The notes under the pieces: model-generated
What the model saw: the letters and a program-made list of their open reading frames with translations, nothing else
The model's database searches: none
Told to the model about the DNA's origin: nothing
Program-made: the position numbers and the translations under genes
Shown: one piece after another, positions 1 to 9,672 of the stretch
How the letters are laid out: each line of letters begins with the position of its first letter
How positions within the stretch are numbered: position 1 is the stretch's first letter
Source of the DNA: Aureibaculum flavum
Lineage (GTDB): Bacteria; Bacteroidota; Bacteroidia; Flavobacteriales; Flavobacteriaceae
Reading direction: 5' to 3'
Assembly: GCF_016406085.1 (NCBI RefSeq)
Contig: NZ_JAEHFJ010000011.1
Span: forward strand, 93,589-157,588
Length of the DNA: 64,000 bases

Positions 1-554
1 TTAATTTTTTTATCAATAAAAGTTGAATTTCCAAAGAGTTTTATCGGTGTGTTTGTAATGTTTTTAAGTGTCCATTGTTCAACAAATAGTCGTTGAGACA
101 TAGACGGGAAGAAAGTACGGGTTAAAGCAATACCTTCAGCGGGTTCGTGTGTAAATGAAAGGGTGCCATTGATGTTTACACGTTTAACTTTTCCTGGAGC
201 ATATGTTTTCTCGTTTACAGTTAGGTTCGGAAGTATAGCATCAGAATAGTTTTCTTTTAAATAGGCACGATAATGTTTCCATTCAGGATCATCTGTTTTT
301 ATATACGTTCGCAATTGAGGAAAGAATATTTCTCGATCAATTTTGAGTTGTTTGTCTTTGTCAATAGTATAGTTAACAATTCCTGCAACTCGTTTACCAG
401 CCATTTCTATATTGTCAGAATATGGAATGTTATACGCTTTAGATAAGTCAAGAGAAATTTCATTAGAATTAATAACAGTCCAATGGTTTTGTTCTTGGGC
501 AGTTACCAATGTGGAAAATAAAAGAACCCATAAAAAGAAAATAGTATAACGCAT
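1..554 (-). CDS. Secreted protein, 5' part only (gene runs off the left edge); possible N-terminal domain of a glycoside hydrolase
   Basis: About 184 codons can be read from an ATG at 554 to the window edge with no stop. The product starts with a clear signal peptide (MRYTIFFLWVLLFSTLVTAQ). The rest looks like an all-beta domain, with alternating hydrophobic strands and segments such as EMAGKRVAGIVNYTID and REIFFPQLRTYI. This resembles the beta-sandwich that precedes the (alpha/alpha)6 catalytic domain in several Bacteroidota glycosidases, but the catalytic part is outside the window and no family is assigned. It is the last visible gene of the leftward PUL operon, 6 bp after the trehalase-like gene, so it is probably co-transcribed and acts on the same glycan. 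Confidence 0.75.
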   Translation of the reverse strand, partial: MRYTIFFLWVLLFSTLVTAQEQNHWTVINSNEISLDLSKAYNIPYSDNIEMAGKRVAGIVNYTIDKDKQLKIDREIFFPQLRTYIKTDDPEWKHYRAYLKENYSDAILPNLTVNEKTYAPGKVKRVNINGTLSFTHEPAEGIALTRTFFPSMSQRLFVEQWTLKNITNTPIKLFGNSTFIDKKI

Positions 555-560
555 ATTTTT

Positions 561-1877
561 TTAATTTATATCTAATAACATCCAATCGTCATTTACAACT
601 CCGTTTAATATATTTTCAACACAGAGATTCCAGCTTATAAAACCAACAATTTTTCCATTCTCGTCAACATGGTCATCGCTAGGTGCTAAAGGAACTCCCG
701 TATCTGCATGATAATTTTCATGCATGGTATCAAATTTGTCAATATCACCTATCAGTAAATTGCCCATAGTTTTTCCTAACCAGGCTAATTCAGCATCATA
801 ACCATATTTTTTTAATCCGATAGAATAAATATAATTAGCAATTGGCCATACAGGACCTTGCCAATTTGAAAAAGGTACTATAATGTTTTTATTATTATAA
901 TCAGGATCCATTGCAGATAATGTTCTGTATCCATATTTAGCTTTCATGTGGTCAGGGTTAATTAAATAACGTTCAATTGTTTTTTTGCCATTTTCTTCAG
1001 AAGCTAATCCCGCTGCCAAAGGTATAAAGGAAGAGAAACTTATACGCTTGTAAAAATCCCTAGTTTCTCTATCAACAGTATAATAAATACTATCTTCATC
1101 AGACCATAAATACGTATTAATAGCTTCTTTTAATTTATTGGCTTTTTCGGTGTAGAGTTTTGCATCATCTTCTTTTCCTAGTTTTTTAGCAATTTCAGCC
1201 TGAGCAATGTATTCTTTATATTGCCAAGCACTTGCGTCAGGGGCTAAATAAGAACGTGTGTCTTCCATAAAATAATTTAGCCCTGCATTATTATCAGCAC
1301 CACTTTGCATAGCTACATCCCAAAAGAATAATCCCGTAATACTGTCCTGTTGTGTTTTTTCTCGATAGCTTAGCACATGTTTAATTTTATCGTAACTAGA
1401 TCTAATCCATTCAAAATCTTCTAATTTTTTAGAGGCTAAATATACACCTTGTGATAGAAAGGGTTTCATCGCAAATTTACCAAAAATAGGACGAGGTCCT
1501 TTTGTTGTAGCACAACCAGAAACATACCCTTCGTCATCAATGCCTAAGATGAGGTTTTCTGCCCAATATTTTAAATATTCAGGTTTTCCTTTACTCACAA
1601 AATAATTACCCATAAAGAAACCATCCCAATCCCACATTTGCTTGTAAAATCCTGCAGGAATTAGATAAGGATATTCTAAATAGCCTTCGGCAGGTTGTAT
1701 AACACGCGGACTTAATGCTTCAAATTTTGTTTTTACTTCTGAATATAAGTCTTTTAAGTCTTCTTTTTTTATTTCGTTTGACGATGTAGTTGTATGCATC
1801 TCAGTATTTTTATCTACTTGTTTAGCACAACTGACGCAAAGTACAGCGATAAAAAGTATACGTCCAATTTTATTCAT
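561..1877 (-). CDS. Trehalase-like / MGH1-type (alpha/alpha)6 glycoside hydrolase, lipoprotein
   Basis: A 438-residue protein with a lipoprotein signal (lipobox near VLCVSC, Cys17), so probably membrane-anchored. It carries the hallmarks of the GH37/GH63/MGH1-like (alpha/alpha)6 clan: a WDWDGFFMG motif, a candidate acid in QSGADNN, the NWQGPVWP block and a C-terminal MHENYHADTG segment with a candidate catalytic Glu. This clan usually inverts alpha-glucosidic or mannosyl-glycerate bonds; the substrate here is not known. It has a close paralog at 25795-27129, so the two copies lie near opposite ends of the PUL. Only 1 bp separates it from the M60-like gene upstream, which indicates one operon. 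Exact CAZy family is uncertain. Confidence 0.85.
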   Translation of the reverse strand: MNKIGRILFIAVLCVSCAKQVDKNTEMHTTTSSNEIKKEDLKDLYSEVKTKFEALSPRVIQPAEGYLEYPYLIPAGFYKQMWDWDGFFMGNYFVSKGKPEYLKYWAENLILGIDDEGYVSGCATTKGPRPIFGKFAMKPFLSQGVYLASKKLEDFEWIRSSYDKIKHVLSYREKTQQDSITGLFFWDVAMQSGADNNAGLNYFMEDTRSYLAPDASAWQYKEYIAQAEIAKKLGKEDDAKLYTEKANKLKEAINTYLWSDEDSIYYTVDRETRDFYKRISFSSFIPLAAGLASEENGKKTIERYLINPDHMKAKYGYRTLSAMDPDYNNKNIIVPFSNWQGPVWPIANYIYSIGLKKYGYDAELAWLGKTMGNLLIGDIDKFDTMHENYHADTGVPLAPSDDHVDENGKIVGFISWNLCVENILNGVVNDDWMLLDIN

Positions 1878-1878
1878 G

Positions 1879-3138
1879 TTAATTTGTTTTTTCTAGGTTT
1901 AGTTTATAATCTTTTTCAAGCTTTTCAATTTTTTCCTTAGATACAGGGAATTTCCAACGTGAAAATAATGGTGTTAAATCGACCTTAGTATGTTTATTTA
2001 ATAGGGCTACCATTAGGTTTATTTTGTCTTCTGTGTTTTTAGGAGGTTCAAATTCAGCATCTGTTAAGTCTCGATAACTACGATAAAATTCCTTAAAAAC
2101 TTGCCAACCATACATGATTTGGATACGTTGAAATAGCGAGTGAATTTCGTCTGAGGCCATCGATTCCCATGTTCTAGATGGGTCAGATAAATATGCATCT
2201 CCAAAGAATAAAAATGATTTTTCTGTAAATTCCTTTCCTTCTAATTTTTTACCTCTTTTTTGGATAGGGAAATCGGTTACATTAATTGTTTGAGGAATTC
2301 GGAATGATTGCTCTGCCATTGTTTCTATAATGTAAGATAATTTGAAATTGGCCTGGAACTCAGTAAATGGACCGTTGAGGTTATACCATTGTCCAATACC
2401 ATCATCAAAATCGTGTCCCATTTCGTGAATCCAACCAAATGGGAAAATTCCATCGTCAAATTCTTCTATAGCTTTTTTAACAAATTTGGTGTTGAGAATA
2501 ATTTCTTGACCAGCATAAGCGAAATAAGGATTTTCGGGACTTTCCTTAAATACAATTGTTTGTCCGTTATAAGGTTTTCCACCGACCAATTCCTCCATGG
2601 CAACATAAGATTGATTTAGCCAGATCATTGCACGGTCAATGGTTTTAAAATCCGTATATCTCGATTTCATTAATGATAGGGCTACATCTCCACTTTTTAT
2701 AAGTTTAGATTCCTCAGGAAGATAGGCAGCTGGAATCGTCAATTTAAAACTAAACTCTTTTTTCTTTCCATTAATGTTTACTAGGAATTTTCCTTTTTTA
2801 AACGGAGACTTCTTTCCGAATTCATCAACCACTTTTTGTGATAAATGACTTATTTCATTGAATTGCCATTTTTCTCCGGGAGCAAGTGATTTATTTAAAT
2901 CTCTAAATTTACCTTCCTTTTGATTTGCCCAGTGCATTTCCCAACCTGAAAGATGCAATGTGTCTTTGTTAGAGGTGTTTTGCAAGGCAATGGTATAACT
3001 ACCCCACCCGTTAGGCATCCATCCGTTTTTTTGACCACAAGTAGCATCAATTTTTAATTGGGCATTTGAAATTCCAATTAAAGAGATCCAAAGGATAAAA
3101 GTATAGGTGATTTTTTGAAGATGGTTTCTTTTTCTCAT
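1879..3138 (-). CDS. Secreted M60-like (enhancin/mucinase type) zinc metallopeptidase
   Basis: A 419-residue protein with a signal peptide ending around SNAQ (residue 27). Residues about 28-135 form a beta-rich module with a GWG...GW..HW pattern, possibly carbohydrate-binding. The catalytic part contains HEMGH (His238, Glu239, His242) followed 17 residues later by Glu260, which fits the M60 signature HExxHx(8-28)E. Characterised M60-like enzymes of gut Bacteroides cut O-glycosylated proteins. Placed between a sulfatase and a glycosidase, it suggests that the PUL substrate is attached to protein. It lies 21 bp downstream of the sulfatase gene in the same operon. Family assignment rests on the motif and spacing, not on a search. 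Confidence 0.8.
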   Translation of the reverse strand: MRKRNHLQKITYTFILWISLIGISNAQLKIDATCGQKNGWMPNGWGSYTIALQNTSNKDTLHLSGWEMHWANQKEGKFRDLNKSLAPGEKWQFNEISHLSQKVVDEFGKKSPFKKGKFLVNINGKKKEFSFKLTIPAAYLPEESKLIKSGDVALSLMKSRYTDFKTIDRAMIWLNQSYVAMEELVGGKPYNGQTIVFKESPENPYFAYAGQEIILNTKFVKKAIEEFDDGIFPFGWIHEMGHDFDDGIGQWYNLNGPFTEFQANFKLSYIIETMAEQSFRIPQTINVTDFPIQKRGKKLEGKEFTEKSFLFFGDAYLSDPSRTWESMASDEIHSLFQRIQIMYGWQVFKEFYRSYRDLTDAEFEPPKNTEDKINLMVALLNKHTKVDLTPLFSRWKFPVSKEKIEKLEKDYKLNLEKTN

Positions 3139-3159
3139 AATAATTCTGGCAAAGAATGC

Positions 3160-4575
3160 TTAAGATTTTTTATATTTATTTATAATTGTTTGTAACTCTT
3201 TAACTTCGGTGGGATGATCCTTGGCAATATTATGATCTTCAGCCATGTCTTTTTCAATATTGAATAGCTCTACAGTGGTAGCATCAGTCTTTTTATCTTT
3301 GATTGTTACTAGTTTATAAGGGCCTTTTCTGGCAGCTCTACGTATTAGATTTGTGTCAAATTCCCAATATAAATAGTCGTGTTGCTTTTGATCTTTGTCA
3401 TCGGCCATTAATGTTGGTAAATACGAAATGCCATCACTTGAAGAAGGCAGTGGTTCGCCAGATAATTCACTAGCAGTAGCCATAAAATCCCAAAATGTGG
3501 CAACGGTATTGGTAGTTGTATTCTGTTTAATTTTATTTGGCCATCTGGCGATAAACGGAATGCGAATACCACCTTCATATAAATCTCTTTTCATGCCTTT
3601 TAAATCACCATTACTATCAAAAAAAGACAATCTCCATCCGCCTTCTTCATGAGGTCCATTGTCAGAAGTAAAGATGACTAATGTATTCTCATCTAGACCT
3701 TTTTCCTTTAGTTTGGCCATAATTTGTCCTACATAAGAATCCAATCGTGTAATCATTGCGGCACCGGCTTTCTTAGGTTCTGTCCAGTTTTTGTTAGCAT
3801 ATATTCCCAAATCAGGCACTTCCATACCGTGTTGTTTTATTAACCAACTTTCGTTATCTCCATGCGGAATTGTGTAGGGTAAGTAAAGGAAAAACGGATC
3901 AGTGTTTTGCTTATTTAAATATGTAAGAGCTTTTTCTGTAAATATGTCATTCGAATATTCTACTTTTTTTGTGGCAGCGTTACCAATGCCTACGGCATAA
4001 TGAGTAGAATCTTTAATGTAAATAACTTCATTTTTTAGAGGAATTTTCTCACCATTCTCCATTAAATAATCAGGGTAATAATTATGTGCCCTAATTTGGT
4101 CGTAATACCCAAAAGAATAGTCAAAACCTTGATCATTAGCATAGCCAGTAGTACCAACATTTCCTAATCCCCATTTTCCAATAATGGCAGTTTTGTATCC
4201 TGCTGATTTAAGGACTTCAGCAACAGTAATATCTTCTTTTTTAATTGGTTTTTCCATTGACTTGATGGTGGTATTGCCCATATGCTGGCCAGTCATAAGA
4301 CTATTTCTTGAGGGAGCACAAACCGTAGAGCCCGCGTAATGTTGAGTGAAAAGTAATCCTTCGGAGGCCAACTTATCAATATTAGGGGTTTCAATAGAAT
4401 CTTGGCCATAACAACCTAAATCACCATAACCTAAGTCATCAGCCATAATATAGATAATGTTAGGTTTACTACCTTTTACTTCTTCATAAGCACTCTTTTT
4501 GTCTTCACAGGAAGAGAGACAAGTGAGAAGTGTTACGTTTAAACAAAATGCTTTGATAATTGTGTTTACACTCAT
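3160..4575 (-). CDS. Family S1 (formylglycine-dependent) sulfatase, lipoprotein
   Basis: A 471-residue arylsulfatase-type enzyme. A lipoprotein signal ends at LSSC (Cys23). The N-terminal metal site is MADDLGYGD (Asp46, Asp47). The sulfatase signature CAPSR (Cys86 to Arg90) holds the cysteine that must be oxidised to formylglycine by a maturase, which is not seen in this window. FTSDNGPHEEGG and KWGLG blocks complete the alkaline-phosphatase-superfamily active site. It removes sulfate esters from a carbohydrate; the sulfated position and subfamily cannot be told from motifs alone. It starts 4 bp after the GH20 stop, so the enzymes are co-expressed. It is the only sulfatase in the visible PUL. 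Confidence 0.93.
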   Translation of the reverse strand: MSVNTIIKAFCLNVTLLTCLSSCEDKKSAYEEVKGSKPNIIYIMADDLGYGDLGCYGQDSIETPNIDKLASEGLLFTQHYAGSTVCAPSRNSLMTGQHMGNTTIKSMEKPIKKEDITVAEVLKSAGYKTAIIGKWGLGNVGTTGYANDQGFDYSFGYYDQIRAHNYYPDYLMENGEKIPLKNEVIYIKDSTHYAVGIGNAATKKVEYSNDIFTEKALTYLNKQNTDPFFLYLPYTIPHGDNESWLIKQHGMEVPDLGIYANKNWTEPKKAGAAMITRLDSYVGQIMAKLKEKGLDENTLVIFTSDNGPHEEGGWRLSFFDSNGDLKGMKRDLYEGGIRIPFIARWPNKIKQNTTTNTVATFWDFMATASELSGEPLPSSSDGISYLPTLMADDKDQKQHDYLYWEFDTNLIRRAARKGPYKLVTIKDKKTDATTVELFNIEKDMAEDHNIAKDHPTEVKELQTIINKYKKS

Positions 4576-4579
4576 AGTT

Positions 4580-6892
4580 TTAATTTTTTAATGGATTCAC
4601 CAATTGCTCAAATGGTATCGCCTCATTCATAACACTGTTTTTATAAGTGATGTTCAATTGGTTCTGAATTTCTTTATAGAAATAATCGATGCGAAACTCG
4701 TGGATTCCAACGTCAAGGTTAAGTTCAAACGATTCTAATTTTTTTCCAAATTCTTTGCCTGCACCAATTAGTTTTCCATCGATATATAGACTGCCTAATC
4801 CATCATCTGTTAATAAATTGAAGGTGTATGTGTCTTCTTTTGGAATGGTTAAGGTACCAGTTAATTGTACTGCATAAGAATTGTACAAGCCTTCAAAGCG
4901 GGTGTCTATATGGCCTAGTTCTTTTACCTTAGCAAAAAGACGACCATTTATTTTTTCTAAGCGTTCATGCGTCATTTTTCCAGTTACACCTTTTCTTATT
5001 TCCGTTAATTTTGAAAAATCAGGCATTTCACCCCACCCCTTAGTATTGCTCGGTCTAAATACTTTATAATTGTAAAAAGGAGTAATTTTTTGAAAATATT
5101 GTTGTTCGGGATATCCAATTTTTTTGCCAGACTCATCAAATAATTGTGCAGTAATTACCCCGCTTTTTTGAATTTCAATTGGCGAACTGTAAGCTTTAGC
5201 AACACTCATATCAGGAATACCCCAATCATCTGCATATACCCATCGTAAAGTGCCTTTTTTAGAAGCATTTAACTTTAAAGTTATAGCATTAGTGAAAGTA
5301 AAATCATTATCGTTCAGCAATCCTTTAGGTTCAATAGATATAGGCCTAAATAGCATAGTGTACAAAGAATTTGCCTTAGTGAAATTTGATTTAAACTGCT
5401 CATAGGTTGTACTGTTTGTATTGCTCCAAAGTCGCTCAGATAATACAGGTACACGCTCTTGCAATACAGGAAGGACATCCTGATAATTTTGCTCCCAAAA
5501 TGATATTTGCCCTCCTAATATGGCTGGGCTTTTCTCAAGCGAGATATCTTTGATATTATCTTTCCAATGACTCCATGTATTTACGTCCCATTGATAGGCT
5601 CTTTCTTGAGATGGAGCAAAATTCATGGCTCCTACCATGTACCAAGGAATCCATGTTGAATTTATAATTTGGTATCCATTATCTAATAAGTTTTTTGGGT
5701 TGTTGTAAGTAGTGTTCCATACAATAACCGAAATGTCTTTATCAATAGTCACGTTGCCAGCACCAGTATCATGAAAACCTTCCCAAACGATTGTTTTTTT
5801 GCCAGTTTCTTTTACCATGGTATTTAATCTGTTTATAAAATGGCAAAAAAGTTCATTTACATTACCTTTGCTTGCTTCTGTCAATCCATGTTTTTTAGTA
5901 TACTCTTGGTAAGATGGAACTTTTTTTATTTGCTCAAGATAAACTTCATCACCGCCAATATGTAAATAGGGACTCGTGTAAAAAACTTCAGCTAATGATT
6001 TGATGATTTCATTTATAGCATCATACGTTTTTTCACTTGCAATATTAACTACATAAAGTGGATCGGCTTTTTGAGTTTCAGGGTTGAGGTGCCCAAAAAC
6101 TTCGGGATAAGTATTCCATAAAGCACTAGAATGACCCGGTAAATCTACTTCTGGAATAATAATAACCCCACGATCTTTTGCATAACTTACTAGGTCATTT
6201 AATTCGTCTCGAGTGTAGTAGGTTCTTTTTCCATTTTTATCCTTACTTTTTAATTTTGGATATTTTTCTAAGGGAAAGGTAAAACGTCTGTTATCACTTA
6301 GATGGAGACTTAAGTAGTTAATCTTATAAAACCATAATAAATCTATAGTTTCTTTAATGGTTTCAACAGGTTGCCAAAATCTGGCCAAATCGAGCATTAC
6401 AGATCGGTAATTGTAATCAGTATGATCTTTAATATCGAGTTTAGGAAAAACAAATAAATTTTTGTTTTTTTCTTGAATTATTTGAATCAAGCTAGCTGCT
6501 GCCCTAGCTGCCGTTGTATAATCTTTAGCAATTATTTCAACGCGATTGGTAATTGAAATGTGATAGCTATTTTCTTTTAACTCTTCATCCAATGCAATAT
6601 AAATAGCATTTTCACTACTTTCTCCTTGTTTAACTTTAAGGTTTATGTTAGAAATGGTTTTCAAAGAATTAGAAACTAATGCACCCAGAGGAACTAAATC
6701 TGGAGATTGTACTTCAATTCCATTAATCGAAGAGAGCGGTAGAAAACCTTTAGTAAGATTCATTTCCTTTGGAGTAGGAATTAAAGCCAAATCTTTAGAT
6801 TCAAACTGATAATTTTCAGCAGATTTTGAAGTGGATTCACAAGAAAATAAAAACCCTAGTATAAGCAATGTGTATAATAATCTTAATCGCAT
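4580..6892 (-). CDS. GH20 beta-N-acetylhexosaminidase with C-terminal PA14-like module, lipoprotein
   Basis: A 770-residue lipoprotein (signal ends at LFSC, Cys18). Residues about 30-155 match the GH20b N-terminal domain. The catalytic barrel follows (about 158-510), with the LDLARFWQP entry strand and the HIGGDEVYLE motif whose Asp315-Glu316 pair does substrate-assisted catalysis. A PA14-like beta domain occupies roughly residues 660-765 (TLTIPKEDTYTF, DDGLGSLYIDG). The enzyme releases terminal beta-linked GlcNAc or GalNAc. Only 3 bp separate it from the GH89 gene upstream. Together with GH89 it implies both beta- and alpha-linked HexNAc in the target glycan. Confidence 0.93.
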   Translation of the reverse strand: MRLRLLYTLLILGFLFSCESTSKSAENYQFESKDLALIPTPKEMNLTKGFLPLSSINGIEVQSPDLVPLGALVSNSLKTISNINLKVKQGESSENAIYIALDEELKENSYHISITNRVEIIAKDYTTAARAAASLIQIIQEKNKNLFVFPKLDIKDHTDYNYRSVMLDLARFWQPVETIKETIDLLWFYKINYLSLHLSDNRRFTFPLEKYPKLKSKDKNGKRTYYTRDELNDLVSYAKDRGVIIIPEVDLPGHSSALWNTYPEVFGHLNPETQKADPLYVVNIASEKTYDAINEIIKSLAEVFYTSPYLHIGGDEVYLEQIKKVPSYQEYTKKHGLTEASKGNVNELFCHFINRLNTMVKETGKKTIVWEGFHDTGAGNVTIDKDISVIVWNTTYNNPKNLLDNGYQIINSTWIPWYMVGAMNFAPSQERAYQWDVNTWSHWKDNIKDISLEKSPAILGGQISFWEQNYQDVLPVLQERVPVLSERLWSNTNSTTYEQFKSNFTKANSLYTMLFRPISIEPKGLLNDNDFTFTNAITLKLNASKKGTLRWVYADDWGIPDMSVAKAYSSPIEIQKSGVITAQLFDESGKKIGYPEQQYFQKITPFYNYKVFRPSNTKGWGEMPDFSKLTEIRKGVTGKMTHERLEKINGRLFAKVKELGHIDTRFEGLYNSYAVQLTGTLTIPKEDTYTFNLLTDDGLGSLYIDGKLIGAGKEFGKKLESFELNLDVGIHEFRIDYFYKEIQNQLNITYKNSVMNEAIPFEQLVNPLKN

Positions 6893-6895
6893 AAA

Positions 6896-9172
6896 TTATT
6901 CTTTAAAATAAGATTCATATTCTTTTTGTAGTCTTTTGGCAACTTCAACAGCATTTCCGGTAATCTCAGCTGGGTATTTGTCGTTACTCTTTGTCCATTT
7001 ATAATCCATTTCTCGAACTTCCTTATCATATGTTTTTGGGTTAAAATCGATATTTTGAAGTAAAGATTTTCTTAAATGTGAAATAAATAATTCCCATCTA
7101 GGCTTATAATAACCAGCGAATAACCCGTTCCATTGCTTACCTGCATAATCGCGTAATCCTCCTTCAGGATATGGTTGCCATATGGTAACTATGGTTCTTG
7201 CGTTCCATTCAAAATAATCCTTTTCCTCTTTGTTATTACCCCAGTTTCTTGCATCGTCTAACCATTTTCCTAATAGAAAATTTTCATTGGTTCCAGTAAT
7301 TGCATCTAAATCGTCAAGCATTTTTAATAATGCGGTTGAGGCGACTTCAAATTTTTCTTTTTCTTTAGCTTGATAGGCAACGCTGAGGTCGTTTATCATT
7401 TTATGAGTTAATCCAGCAATAAGTTCTCTGTAGATATTGGTAACATCAAAATTGTAAGATTCTTTGTCTTTTAAAACATCACTAGCTTTAAGAATTAAAT
7501 CGGCGGCTTTTGAAAATTCAGTTACATCAAAATCCCAAGCGAATGGCGTTTCTTCAGTAATCTTAAAATCTTTACGAACATGTCGTTCATCCTCTTTACT
7601 GCCTTCCTCAAAAATCATTAATCTAGGTGTCGTAATTAATGGAGACCACATGGTTCTTGTTCTATTGTATACTGTTTTACCTAAAATTTGCCAAGCGTTT
7701 TGGGCATCTTTATTTTCAATCCCATATCGTCTAGTAGCGTAGTTGCTAATCCATTCTTCGATATTTACTTTATTTTGGTCCCAAGTTTTTTCAAAGATAA
7801 AATCTTGTATGATTGAATTATAGCCTAAACCTTCTGGTATAACTCCAATTCCCTTTAAATTATTTTTTATTTCTGAGTTAAAAGCAAGTTGAAATTGATC
7901 TTGCATGGCAGTTAAATCGCCACTCATATTCACCTTCTGATCTTCATTGCAAATCACATTCCATATCCAAGGTTGGCCATAAAAAGCATCTGTTTTATCC
8001 CATGTAGGATTCTTTTCACCGTATAAATCAAGTACAATAACTTTATTTTTTGGAATGCCATTTAGAAATGCTCTGCCACGTTCTTTAGTCCAAAAGTCTT
8101 TTTTAAAGAAGAAAAACCAGCCCTGTAAAACCCAAATAGCTTCAGGGTCTGCTTTGGCCATAGATTCATATACATTATGACTAACTTGAGCCAAAAACTT
8201 AGGATCTTTTGATGGGGGATTTACTTCAATGAAACAATCAGCATCATAAAGGTGATCGGTGCCATAAATTTCCGTTTGTTTTTTTATAAATGCAGTACCT
8301 ATAGTCTGGAAAAGAGAATCTGTAGGGTCTAAAAAATAGGTTCCATCAACTCCTGCCCAATCTTCAATCTGAAAAATATTAGCTTCTGGATACAGTTCTT
8401 TTAATGCTTCTGGTACATGACCGGTAAACGCTTGTAACACGGGTTTCATACCTAATGATCGCATTCTGTTAAGAATTTTAATCTGTAATTCTTTTCTTTT
8501 TTGAATCCAGCTATCTGGTAACGGGCCACCCATTCCATCGATGTTTCCCATCCAGCCCCATGGTAAATGAGCGGGTCCTACAAAGAATGAACCGATTTGT
8601 TCATCAGTCATTCCCAACTCTTTAAATACTTCTACCCATACCGCTTCTTGTCCTATCATTGCTAAAGGCATGTTAACACCTTTAAGAGCCATATAATCTA
8701 TCATTTGCTCCCATCGTTCCCAATCCCACCAAGGCATTGTATATCCGTATGTACAATAGTTAAAAAAATACCGGTAATCAAAAGGGGTGTCTATTCTTGT
8801 TTTTTCAACAGTTGGAAGTGGAGTAGGTAAACTAATTTGATGCGAATTTAGTGAAATGTCAGATTGACAATAGGTTTTTAAATACCAGTCTAAACCAGAG
8901 CTTAATGCAATACCGTTGTTTCCTGTAATGATAATTTTACCATCTTGGCTCTCTAATTCGAAATAATCTTTATTAGTAGAGGAACTGTCAATTTTAAAAT
9001 CAAATGAAGTATAATTGTTAGGTAAAAGACGCTGAGTTAATGCCATTGCAGTATTTATTGTCTCAGAGTTTGAGACATTCCCTTCTTCTTTTTGACAATT
9101 GATAAATAGTAATATACTTATAAGAGAAATATTAAGAATTCTAAATTTTGACATTTTACTCGCTTTACTCAT
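6896..9172 (-). CDS. GH89 alpha-N-acetylglucosaminidase, lipid-anchored
   Basis: The first gene of the leftward operon, 758 residues from the start used here. The frame stays open to 9232, but a start at 9172 (MSKASKMSKF) or 9154 puts a normal signal directly at the N-terminus, ending at LLFINC. The protein follows human NAGLU and clostridial GH89: NYCTYGYTMPWWDWERWE, then MIGQEAVW (candidate acid/base Glu, about residue 176), HLPWGWMGN, and IPEGLGYNS (candidate nucleophile Glu, about residue 447). GH89 removes terminal alpha-GlcNAc, as in heparan sulfate or GlcNAc-alpha-1,4-Gal mucin caps. The lipobox is slightly atypical (Asn before Cys). It is transcribed from the operator-bearing promoter at 9310-9380. 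Confidence 0.93.
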   Translation of the reverse strand: MSKASKMSKFRILNISLISILLFINCQKEEGNVSNSETINTAMALTQRLLPNNYTSFDFKIDSSSTNKDYFELESQDGKIIITGNNGIALSSGLDWYLKTYCQSDISLNSHQISLPTPLPTVEKTRIDTPFDYRYFFNYCTYGYTMPWWDWERWEQMIDYMALKGVNMPLAMIGQEAVWVEVFKELGMTDEQIGSFFVGPAHLPWGWMGNIDGMGGPLPDSWIQKRKELQIKILNRMRSLGMKPVLQAFTGHVPEALKELYPEANIFQIEDWAGVDGTYFLDPTDSLFQTIGTAFIKKQTEIYGTDHLYDADCFIEVNPPSKDPKFLAQVSHNVYESMAKADPEAIWVLQGWFFFFKKDFWTKERGRAFLNGIPKNKVIVLDLYGEKNPTWDKTDAFYGQPWIWNVICNEDQKVNMSGDLTAMQDQFQLAFNSEIKNNLKGIGVIPEGLGYNSIIQDFIFEKTWDQNKVNIEEWISNYATRRYGIENKDAQNAWQILGKTVYNRTRTMWSPLITTPRLMIFEEGSKEDERHVRKDFKITEETPFAWDFDVTEFSKAADLILKASDVLKDKESYNFDVTNIYRELIAGLTHKMINDLSVAYQAKEKEKFEVASTALLKMLDDLDAITGTNENFLLGKWLDDARNWGNNKEEKDYFEWNARTIVTIWQPYPEGGLRDYAGKQWNGLFAGYYKPRWELFISHLRKSLLQNIDFNPKTYDKEVREMDYKWTKSNDKYPAEITGNAVEVAKRLQKEYESYFKE

Positions 9173-9309
9173 TGTTATAAATGTGAATTGACATTTTTTT
9201 TGATATTCGTAAAAAAATAACTTTCCATACACGCTTTCATTTTTCTAAGGGTATACTACATTTAATAAAAGTATGAATGGAAAGTCTAAAAACTTAATTC
9301 AAATAATCA

Positions 9310-9380
9310 AGTACAAACTTAATGTGTGATTAATTGGATTAATGATAATTGTGTATCAACTAATAGGAAAATAGTATCAA
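9310..9380 (-). promoter_or_regulatory. Promoter and paired operator of the leftward PUL operon
   Basis: On the minus strand a perfect TAnnTTTG -7 element (TAAGTTTG, 9321-9314) gives a predicted start near 9310. No TTG is found at the -33 position. Upstream lie two direct copies of TTGATAC (9359-9353 and 9380-9374) exactly 21 bp apart, the proximal one ending 32 nt before the TA of the -7 element. The same arrangement occurs at 9537-9607 and 15850-15921. The rest of the 500-bp divergent gap 9173-9672 is very AT-rich and shows no gene. Confidence 0.7.
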
Positions 9381-9536
9381 TCAGTTATATTTTGGCGTGC
9401 TAAGCATAGGTTTTCGATGAATGAATGTTTTTTATTAAAATATATTATTGGTGTTTATCATAGTCTTGTTTTTTTATTTCTATCAGGCTGTTTAAACAAG
9501 TTTTTTTATCATTTTAAATAATAATACTTCTTTTTT

Positions 9537-9607
9537 TGCATGCTAATTTATATGTATTTGATACTATATTACCGTTACTTTTTTTAATGAAACCCTATTT
9601 TTGACTC
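9537..9607 (+). promoter_or_regulatory. Promoter and operator of the first rightward PUL operon
   Basis: A -7 element TATTTTTG (9596-9603) gives a predicted start near 9607, 66 nt before the ATG at 9673. TTGATAC (9558-9564) ends exactly 32 nt before the TA. The 21-bp stretch ending at 9565 matches the stretch ending at 15879 upstream of susC with one mismatch. The position 21 bp further upstream (9537-9543, TGCATGC) matches TTGATAC at only 4 of 7 bases, so the distal half-site is weak here. There is no TTG at -33. Confidence 0.65.
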
Positions 9608-9672
9608 TTAATTTAATGCGTGTTTATATCATTTAAAAAGATTAATGATATTCACTGGAAATATGTAAAGCT

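Noticed and set aside
561..1877. True trehalase
   Set aside because: It is a lipoprotein within a complex-glycan PUL and only shares the fold and general motifs of the clan; a trehalose role has no contextual support.
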